64,000 nucleotides of DNA from Selaginella moellendorffii (Eukaryota > Streptophyta > Lycopodiopsida > Selaginellales > Selaginellaceae), in assembly GCF_000143415.4 (NCBI RefSeq), contig NW_003314276.1, positions 1,326,258 to 1,390,257 of the forward strand, given 5' to 3'. Position numbers and translations under genes: made by a program. The notes under the pieces were generated by a model, which searched no databases, had not been told where the DNA came from, and saw only the letters and a program-made list of their open reading frames with translations. Every line of letters begins with the position of its first letter. The stretch's first letter is position 1. Of the stretch, positions 56,271-64,000 are shown piece after piece.

Positions 56271-57890
56271 TTACCTCTTCGCTTCCAAGCTTCTCCGGCG
56301 TCTCATGAGCATTTGATTCTGGAGCTCCAGGCTTAGATCCATCCCTTCGAGTTTCATCCTGCCGTAGAGCCTGAAAGCCTGGTCGTACAAACCACCGACG
56401 GTGAAGGCCTCGATCACGCAGGCGTAAGTGGCCTCTTCCGGAGCGAAGCCTTTCTTGTCCATCTTCTTGATCACTTGAAGGCAATCGAGAAGTTTGTCGT
56501 TCACGGCCAGTCCCACCAAGAGCACGTCAAACGTAGCCTTGTTTGGCTTGATCCTCGAGCTTTTCAGCCCTTGGAACAGCTCGAGAGCCTCGTCGGTCTT
56601 CCCCTCCTTGCAAAGCATTTGGATGACTATGTTCTTTGTCTCAATGTCTGAAGCGCAGCCGGCGTCCTTTCTCATGTCCTCGTAGAGCCTGAGTGCCTTC
56701 TCGTACTGTCCAGCACCATTGAGAAGTCTCAAAAGCCCATTGTAGACCATACGATCCGAAACAGCCAAATCCCCGTAGAAGTCGGACGCCAAATTTGCGT
56801 CACCTTTCTCCTCGAGAAACTTCATGATGATCTTGTTCGAAGCCTCCTGGAGCTCGCAGCACCCCGCGACCACCATCGTCTTCACAACCCCGAGAGCCTC
56901 GCACGCCTTGTCGGAGCTGAGCAGGAACTCCAGCAGGAGATTAAAGTTGTGGACGTTTGGCTTGCAGCCTCTCGCTGCCATGTCCGCGATGATATCAGGA
57001 GCTCGATCCATGTTCTCGGATCTCACAAGCCCGCTGATGAGATAGATGTAACTGTGGACGTCGGGAGCACAGCCTTTCTCCACCATATGCCTCGAAAGAT
57101 CCACTGCTTCTCCAACTCTGCCGGTAGAACTCAGCGCATGGATCACGGCATTGACAGTCTCGGTGTCGGCTACGTGACCAACTTGGAGCATACCCCGCAC
57201 GATCACTGGCAGAACATCACTTCTCTGGCTCTCGATGAGCTTCTTGAGCACGTAGAGGTAGTACTTCTTCTTGGGCTTGCGCTTCACGTAGCTCTCAAAC
57301 TCGAGGAAGCTCTGGACGGCCTTGTCCACCATGAAGGCATCGAAGTAGCTCTGGACCACCGCCATGAATGTCACGTAAGTTCTCTGGATGTTACTGGCCA
57401 TCATCTCCTTGAGAAGGAGATTGAGCTGCCGGAATCGCTGGTTGAGGCCAAGCGTCTTGAGCATGAGATTGTAGGAATTGGTGTCGTGCTGGAAGCCTGG
57501 CTGTGCTTGCGCCCAGCGAAACAGCCCCATGGCAGCGTCGGCATCGATGTTCTTGCGCAAAATCTCGCAAATGTGGAAGGCCTGAAGCTTTACCTCGAAT
57601 TTCTTGAGAATCCCCGCCGCCTCCCACCAGGTGATCGCGCCGCCGCGGAGCACCAGCGTCATGTGCTTGATGAATCCCACATCTGCGATCGATGGATAGC
57701 ACTTGTACTGCTGGAATACCTCCTTGTCGATCTCCACTGGCCGCTCCTCCAGCCCCAAGAAGCTGTCCGGCAAGTGCAAGGGATCCAAGCGGCCGCGCGG
57801 GGATTCTAGGGAGTAGAATCTGGCGGCGCTGCGCAGCCCGGAAGAGACCGCATTGCCGCGGCGGAGGAGCCGCGCGATCGAAATCATCAT
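56271..57890 (-). CDS. Pentatricopeptide repeat protein, P class (paralogue 2)
   Basis: A single exon of 539 codons. The N-terminus MMISIARLLRRGNAVSSGLR resembles a mitochondrial presequence. The preamble WWEAAGILKKFEVKLQAFHI, then CEILRKNI and LFRWAQAQP, corresponds block by block to the PPR protein at 47801-49531. PPR repeats fill the rest, for example VHSYIYLISGLVRSENMDRA and NKATFDVLLVGLAVNDKL. There is no editing domain. The stop lies 26 bp from the stop of the receptor kinase (convergent). The start lies 126 bp from the CSN2 start (divergent). It is probably an organellar RNA-binding factor. Confidence 0.94.
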   Translation of the reverse strand: MMISIARLLRRGNAVSSGLRSAARFYSLESPRGRLDPLHLPDSFLGLEERPVEIDKEVFQQYKCYPSIADVGFIKHMTLVLRGGAITWWEAAGILKKFEVKLQAFHICEILRKNIDADAAMGLFRWAQAQPGFQHDTNSYNLMLKTLGLNQRFRQLNLLLKEMMASNIQRTYVTFMAVVQSYFDAFMVDKAVQSFLEFESYVKRKPKKKYYLYVLKKLIESQRSDVLPVIVRGMLQVGHVADTETVNAVIHALSSTGRVGEAVDLSRHMVEKGCAPDVHSYIYLISGLVRSENMDRAPDIIADMAARGCKPNVHNFNLLLEFLLSSDKACEALGVVKTMVVAGCCELQEASNKIIMKFLEEKGDANLASDFYGDLAVSDRMVYNGLLRLLNGAGQYEKALRLYEDMRKDAGCASDIETKNIVIQMLCKEGKTDEALELFQGLKSSRIKPNKATFDVLLVGLAVNDKLLDCLQVIKKMDKKGFAPEEATYACVIEAFTVGGLYDQAFRLYGRMKLEGMDLSLELQNQMLMRRRRSLEAKR

Positions 57891-58016
57891 CCCTTCATCA
57901 TCCTCCTTTGGGGTGTTTTTTTAGGGTTCTAAGGATTTATATTCTTTTGTAGCGTTAGGGGAGGCGCTCAGCTCGTCGCGAGGACGCTTGGCGCATCGCC
58001 GCTCTCCGGAGGCGCC

Positions 58017-59973
58017 ATGGATTCCGGTAAGCTCTCTTCGTAGCGCAGCGCTCGCTAGGGCGCGATTTCTTGCTCCCGCGCTTGGCATTGCATGGATCCT
58101 CAGTAATTCTTGCTTGGTTTCGTGGTGTATAGACGCGGACATGGAAGATTATGGCTTTGAGTACTCGGAAGAAGACCCCGAGGAGCAAGATGTCGATATC
58201 GAGAATCAGTACTACAACTCTAAAGGTAGAGATTTTCTTTTCTGTGAAAGAAAACAATGGTATCGGCAGGATTTGTGGAGGCTGATCCTCGAGGAGCTCT
58301 CAAGGGCTTCGCGGAGGTCGTGAAGATGGAAGAAGAGAAAGGAGAATGGTAAACGAGCTTTTCTCTTTCTTTTCTCAAAGAAACACCACGCAGGGGATTC
58401 AAGGCTTTGAAGCAGACCGTGAAGGTGCATTTTCGATTGGGGACCTACAAGGAGATGATGGACGCCTATAGGGAGATGCTGACGTACATCAAGTCCGCGG
58501 TTACCCGGAACTACAGCGAGAAATGCATCAACAACATCATGGATTTTGTCTCCGGCACTGCAAACCAAAACCTGGAGCTGCTGCAAGAGTTTTACCAGAC
58601 AACGCTCAAAGCTCTCGAGGATGCCAAGAATGAGGTTGTGCCTATGGTTCGTGTTTCTTGCTAATAGTGATTTGTGCAGAGGTTGTGGTTTAAAGCGAAT
58701 CTCAAACTTTGCAAGCTTTGGTTCGACATGGGAGAGTATGCACGCATGAGCAAGGTAATCTTAGCCTGGGTGATTTTTCTAATTTTCTGACCCTTCATTC
58801 TCTGCATAGATTTTGAAAGAGCTCCACAGATCGTGCCAGAGAGAAGATGGCTCTGATGATCAGAAGAAAGGAACTCAGCTTCTGGAAGTATACGCCATTG
58901 AGATTCAGATGTACACGGAGACAAAGAACAACAAGAAGCTAAAGGTATCTATGCAGTTTTTTTTATGATATTCTACTGAACCTCGGCCTCAGCAACTCTA
59001 TCAAAAAGCTTTGTCTATCAAATCGGCGATTCCTCATCCACGCATCATGGGAATCATCCACGAGTGCGGCGGAAAGATGCATATGGCTGAGAGGCACTGG
59101 GCAGACGCAGCCACTGACTTTTTCGAGGCCTTCAAGAACTATGACGAAGCCGGAGCACAAAGACGGATCCAATGCTTGAAGTGAGTGGCTTTTACGAAAG
59201 TCCACAGGTGGTCTAACATGTTTTTTTCTTTGTAACAGGTATTTGGTTCTTGCAAATATGCTGATGGAGTCTCAGGTTAACCCCTTCGACGCGCAAGAAG
59301 CAAAACCGTATGTATCATTTTGTCCACATTCCTCAATTCTGTGCTTTGTTTATCTGTGCTGTCAGGTATAAGAACGACCCTGAAATTCTAGCGATGACAA
59401 ACCTTGTCGCAGCTTACCAGCGCAACGAAATTTTCGAGTTTGAGAAGATCCTGAAGGTAAAGCTGTTAAGTTGGCAGTCTGAGCCGGGCGAGGATTGATT
59501 TTATTTGATTTTATCTGGTAGAGCAACCGGAAAACGATAATGGACGACCCGTTCATTCGGAATTACATCGAGGACTTGCTGAAGAACATCCGGACACAAG
59601 TACTATTGAAGCTCATCAAGCCTTACACCCGGATCCGCATTCCATTTATCTCGAAGGTCGGTTTTGTGCAAATTCTATCTGCTGCCATTCAACTCTCTTG
59701 TGTAAAACAGGAGCTCAACATTCCGGAAAGAGATGTGGAGCAGCTCTTAGTGTCTCTCATCCTGGACAACCGGGTTCACGGTCACATAGATCAAGTTCAT
59801 CAGCTCCTGGAGCTCGGTGACAGGTAACTCTGGACGATAGGTTCTAGTTAGTTTCGTTAGAACTAAACGGTGTGCTGTGCAGATCGAAAGGGCTGAAAAA
59901 ATACACCGCGATCGACAAATGGAACACGCAGCTGAGATCTCTGTGCCAGACCGTCTCCAACAGGATCGGCTGA
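58017..59973 (+). CDS. CSN2: COP9 signalosome subunit 2
   Basis: Twelve exons (58017-58026, 58133-58225, 58270-58348, 58394-58634, 58680-58754, 58810-58944, 58993-59180, 59239-59307, 59366-59456, 59522-59656, 59711-59823, 59883-59973) join in phase to 439 residues, the usual length of plant CSN2. It begins [20 protein letters not shown] and carries [16 protein letters not shown], then [20 protein letters not shown] and the C-terminal PCI domain ([14 protein letters not shown] to IPFISKELNIP). CSN2 is a scaffold of the eight-subunit signalosome that removes NEDD8 from cullins. The first exon is only 10 bp. A broken partial copy lies at 63516-64000. Confidence 0.97.
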
Positions 59974-60573
59974 GAGCGAGAGGATTTTTTGTAACGCATT
60001 TAGCAACATCCACGCCAGGTCGGAGTTTCTTCTTCTTCTTCTTCTCTTTTGGCCTTTGTAGCTCAGTGTGTATATTCGCGAAAGAAAATTTTGAGATTCC
60101 TGATTTAATGCGTTGAAGGTTTTTCTACAAGGGATAGATTGCCAGGGCTTTGGATTGATGATTTGGAATGGCTCCACGCGATGGAGCTCTTCGAGAGAAT
60201 GATCGATGCTGGGCGATGGATCGCGATCACATTGTGGCGATTCTGGATTGGGGAGAGCTCGCTGGGCCTTTTGCGAGGCAAGTTAATGGGTTTACTCCAG
60301 ATGCTCTCTTTAACATTTCTTCTCTGGATTGTTTTTCTTGGACAGGATGTATGATTATAGCACTCCTCCATTCGATGCTCAAGAGTATGGATGAGCTACT
60401 TTGCTTGCGATCTCCCCGACGAGAGCTCGGTATAACGACTATGCAGCATATGCCTCGGATGGGCATTAGTAAGGCCTCTTTAAAAGCAATGCCCAGAGGG
60501 GGCATTTGTATGGCTTATGTGAAAAAGAGATAAACCCTAGCGTTCTTGCATTGCGGCATTTGCGAGGGAGACG
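59974..60573. other. CSN2 3' region and intergenic stretch
   Basis: The first part is the 3' UTR of CSN2. Overlapping frames at 60139-60354 (71 codons, hydrophobic) and 60168-60533 (121 codons) have no recognised domain and shadow one another. I do not call a gene. Confidence 0.45.
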
Positions 60574-62277
60574 ATGGGCGCGGGGTTGTCAGATGGTAAT
60601 GCCGCTCCTCCGTCGCGATTTTCTGGAATCGCCTTGCAGGATCGGGCAGCCGCGCTCGAGGATCGGCAGTTCCAGGCGTCGCCGTTGCGCTGTGGCGGGG
60701 ATCGAGCCGATATCGGACATGTTGCGAGATATTTCGGCTCCTCTTAGACGATTCTTTCCCATTTTCGCAGGAATCCGGTATCCGCTGTTGTCTCGTTCGT
60801 GTTTGATCCTAGTTCTTCCTGCTACACTGCGTTTGCATAGCTGTGAACAAAGATCATCCACTGGAGCATGACACTGGTGAGCGCTTTCTTTCTTTATCGG
60901 ATCTTAGCCAGTTTGATCGATATTACCAGGGCGTGACTGGCTGAAGGAGGTGACACGTCGAGTTTCAAAGAGAAAGAGCGTTTGTGATGCAGCTAAACTC
61001 CATCAACTCGGCCTCTTTTTCGACACGGATCTTCAGCTCCAAAACTTGGCAGGCGATCAAGGTACTGAATCCAGCATTTCTTACTAGTCTCTAAAACTTT
61101 GAGTCCTTTTCCACTCGCAGACAAGCTTTTACTTGGCGCAACTACAGATAAGCAGGTTTAGCAATATCTTCTTTTACTTGCTTGCTCTCAACTCGTATTG
61201 CCAGGACCTTGCTGCACATGAGGTAGTGAGTGCTGCAGTCGTGGCTTATATCCAGGAGCTGCTTCTGGAGAGTTATGATATGACGTTAAAAACGCTGGAG
61301 CTCAAAAGGAATACATCACGTCAGGTAAGTAACTAGCATGATGAATTGAAAATTTCATGACTTTGTTGCCCAGACAAGCACAATATTCGTGTCTTCGAAT
61401 GTCAAGTCAGCAAAGGCGATTGTTTTACTTCTCTGTGATGGCTTATGGTCGAACAAAATCCATGTCAAGGTAAATAGCAAATGCAAGACAATTTGTCTAA
61501 GCTTTATGTGTTGTTTTGCTAGGACTCCCTTCTTACAGTATTGGCATTTCTTGGTAATGCATGAATTCTCAAATTCAAGTTCTTACATTTTCCAATCAGA
61601 ATGGGCTCACGGGCTTGGGATGGCAGTGGTTGTTCTAAATCCAAGCGAGGTGGCGTTCAACGTGCAAACCATTCCATCTTGTGTTTTTTTTGTTTGTTGT
61701 GGGACTGACAAAGAGCATTGCAGCAAGCTGCAAGTGCCGACATTTCGCTTGAGCACGTTCTATGTGGATGGGACTTCGTCTACACAACTTTCCCTGGCAC
61801 GGTGCTTGCTGTCGTTGCTCACGGCTCTGGAGGAAAGCTCGCACTCGATCTTTTAAGCCGCAGACATGTCGTCCTTCCTGAAGATTGGGAAGCTGTCCAG
61901 CGACTGAGATGCTTCGCATTCTGCAATTCAGAGATTCCAAGCGATTCTTTGCAAGTAAGAGTTCTTTTCTGTGAGACATATAACGTGTTAAGCTCGTTCG
62001 TAGGTGCTTTCTCGTCGGCAATTAAACTTCCTTGAGAGCAACTGCACTAATTGGGTCTCAGAAGACAAGCTGGCGACAGAAAGAAGCCCGATAAAACAGG
62101 TGCCCTCTGGAGCAAAGACCCACGAGAAAGCTGTAGAGTTCGCTTTCAATCCGATGTGTAACTTCCTGCTGGCGAATCTGAAAGACGCAAGGAACGAAAT
62201 CCATTTGAAGGTAACTGCTATGTGAAACTGTATCATCGTAACTGACAGATCATTTTGATTTATTGCAGGCTGTGTGA
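60574..62277 (+). CDS. Arb2/FAM172-domain protein
   Basis: Well-supported exons in phase are 60841-60876, 60930-61061, 61121-61155, 61205-61324, 61374-61469, 61523-61553, 61600-61682, 61724-61954, 62004-62210 and 62269-62277. The 5' end is uncertain. An ATG at 60574 can be joined through 60574-60595 and 60639-60778, but other joins are possible. The product has LHQLGLFFDTD, QELLLESYDM, IVLLLCDGLW, then GLGMAVVVLNPSEV and EHVLCGWDFVYTTFPG. AVVAHGSGGKLALDLL and NCTNWVSEDKL follow, the pattern of Arb2-like and FAM172 proteins, an alpha/beta-hydrolase-related fold. The serine-elbow position reads AHGSGG. Fungal Arb2 works with Argonaute in heterochromatic silencing; the plant role is not established here. 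Confidence 0.75.
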
Positions 62278-63515
62278 TGAGGAGTGTACATGCGATTGTT
62301 AAGACTTGTGCTGACAGTTCCCTGTTTGTTCTCGAAAAGGGATATTGTCGATGCTATTGCTAATCATCTTGAACTTTATAGAGAACTGCAAGCTTCCATT
62401 GGTGCCGACTATCTTGACACGGAAAAGTGATGAGAAAAATAGAGAAGAGCCTTGCATAACACCCGGCCGTGAGCTCTGTTGAAATGGAAATCCAGGTGGG
62501 TGTATTACATCTGCAACTAATTTTTCTCAGAAGAAGTTCACAGGTCCTTCAGTTGCAATCGTTTTGAGACCTGGAGAAGCGAACTGCAAAATAGTGCGTT
62601 TCTTTGCTGGCTTGTGAGTCAAGTGATGAACTTAGCGGCCGGCATCGAAGTGCCAGCTGAAATTTGCGCCGATTCTTCTCGAAAATGAAAAACGGAGAGA
62701 GCAACAAATCGTTTCCACGTCTGCTTCAGTTTCCAGCGCCATCAGTGAAAAAGCGGAACACATTCAACACACCACATCTATCCATCGCGTTTGCTCCTGA
62801 ACACTTGGACAATGCGTGGAATTACAAGAGAAAGAACTAAGAAAACGGCGCCGAAAGGTGGTGGCTGAACAGTCCATGGTGCCAACGAAGGAATGTCCGA
62901 ACTTCTCCTGCAGACAGCAAGCCTCGGAAACTGTGGAGGTTTATTGTTGTTGGCGAAGACAGCATCAGAGTGCGTAGCGGGGCAGCAGTGTGACATCATC
63001 TCCTGAAGCTTTTTCACGAAGAAAACATCCAAAAGACTCATCGCCATTGTCGATCACATAGCAGTGGACAAGAAACCAGTTCCTGGTGGAACCGTGGGCT
63101 ATGCAAGGTAATGACGCATTTACATGTTCTCTAATCATTTAGCCTGCAGGTGCGCTCATTATGAAAAAGCTGGATCCTTCGCTGTGTATTCTATCTTCAT
63201 GTCGAATGTTGAACAGCAAGCTGTTTTGAGAAGGTCCGCTACAGAAATTTTTTCACGTCCTTTCATACAGATCGAAACTTTGAGCAGCCTCATTGGACAT
63301 ACCGCATTACACCACCAAAGCGGTTTTTATCTTTCAACCTGCGTTTGGCGATTGCTTCTCGGTCATGAATACACGTACTGGTATGTATCCTTCGGATGCT
63401 GATGAGAAGATGGCTATGGATCTGGCTGGCATGTTTCAGGTACGCATAAAATATCTGTGTCGATTTTGCTGCCAGGCGGCAGATCGTATGGATCGCAAAG
63501 CATGCTAGTGAATGG
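62278..63515. other. Stretch with weak coding hints, no confident gene
   Basis: A 46-codon frame at 62290-62430 (ending ANHLELYRELQASIGADYLDTEK in its last part) and a segment near 63320-63435 (FIFQPAFGDCFSVMNTRTG) look protein-like by composition. They match no family I recognise and have no clear gene structure. They may be decayed exons that accompany the broken CSN2 copy to the right. Confidence 0.35.
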
Positions 63516-64000
63516 CTGATGGATCCAATGCTTGAAGTGAGTGATGTTACAAGAGTTCAGGGGTGGTCTGACATGTTTTCTTCTTCGTCTTTGTCACAGG
63601 TACTTGGTTCTTGATGGAGTCTCAAGGTAACTCCTACGCTCAAGAATTTAAATCGTATATATCATTCCCCATCACATACTTCAATTGTGTGCTTTGTTTT
63701 CTGTCCTGTCAGGTATAAGAACGACCCTGAAATTCTGGCGATGACAAACCGTACCAGCTTTCGAGTTTGAGAAGATCCAGTCCGAATTGATTTGATTTTA
63801 TCAGGCAGGCCAATGGGAAAAACGATAATGGACGACCATCAGAACAAGACAATGATGAGAGTTTTGATGGGACGAAAACCATATATTCTCGGAATTACAT
63901 CGAGGTGCTGAAGAACATCCGGACACGAGTACTATTGAAGCTAAGCCTTGCACCACCATTTATCTCGAAGGTACGCTGCCATTGTGTAAAACAGGACCGC
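63516..64000 (+). pseudogene. CSN2 pseudogene fragment
   Basis: It aligns with CSN2 from exon 7's end to exon 11's start (59165-59715), including introns. It shares GGATCCAATGCTTGAAGTGA, the exon 8 start TACTTGGTTCTTG, the intron, and GGTATAAGAACGACCCTGAA of exon 9. Deletions remove ANMLM-, VAAYQRNEI- and GIP/RIRI-coding parts, and an insertion sits near 63840-63890. Intron retention shows a DNA-level duplication, not a retrocopy. The fragment runs to the window edge, so it may be longer. Confidence 0.93.

Noticed and set aside
60168-60533. A 121-codon frame downstream of CSN2
   Set aside because: No domain, no splice context and overlapping competing frames. Probably 3' UTR or intergenic sequence.

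Overview
The window reads as nuclear DNA of a land plant, most probably the lycophyte Selaginella moellendorffii or a close relative. Genes have very short GT-AG introns (about 40-75 bp), intergenic gaps are often only 25-250 bp, and the gene set is plant-type: NF-YC, Mei2-like, P-class PPR, HVA22-like, DUF26 receptor kinase, GDSL hydrolase, CSN2. The species call is inference. An assembly gap of 367 Ns lies at 8584-8950.

Layout. (1) 1-3755 is a decayed copy of a three-gene block (Fic-domain protein, alpha/beta hydrolase, NF-YC). The healthy copy is at about 30050-34200, in the same order and orientation. (2) 3800-29500 is a transposable-element block between the two copies. It holds a gag-like relic (3808), an old LTR with an intact primer-binding site (4421-5544), a puzzling decayed three-part cassette with DNA-methyltransferase-like motifs (7150-10940), a Ty3/gypsy RT-RNase H relic (11920-12895), and a nested stack at 14630-24590: a Ty3/gypsy element split by a 7.4-kb non-coding LTR element, itself split by a 674-bp TRIM. 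A copia-like relic (25317-26700), a living lectin gene (27523-28308) and an antisense gypsy integrase relic (about 29130-29480) follow. (3) 30301-34201 holds the intact Fic, hydrolase and NF-YC genes. (4) 35314-44966 has two tandem Mei2-like RNA-binding protein genes with the same 12-exon plan, separated by a plastid-type membrane protein gene. (5) 46298-62277 is a compact gene-dense stretch: an alpha/beta-hydrolase-fold pseudoenzyme, PPR, Yos1, HVA22-like, mitochondrial Rieske protein, GDSL hydrolase, DUF26 receptor kinase, a second PPR, CSN2 and an Arb2/FAM172-like gene. (6) 63516-64000 is a broken partial copy of CSN2 that keeps intron sequence.

The genes do not form one pathway. The main themes are segmental duplication with unequal decay (the Fic/hydrolase/NF-YC block, the Mei2-like pair, CSN2 and its fragment) and layered retroelement insertion whose order can be read from target-site duplications. 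Exon boundaries were derived by hand from reading frame, splice consensus and family similarity. They fit in phase for all multi-exon genes given with exon lists, but no transcript evidence was available.
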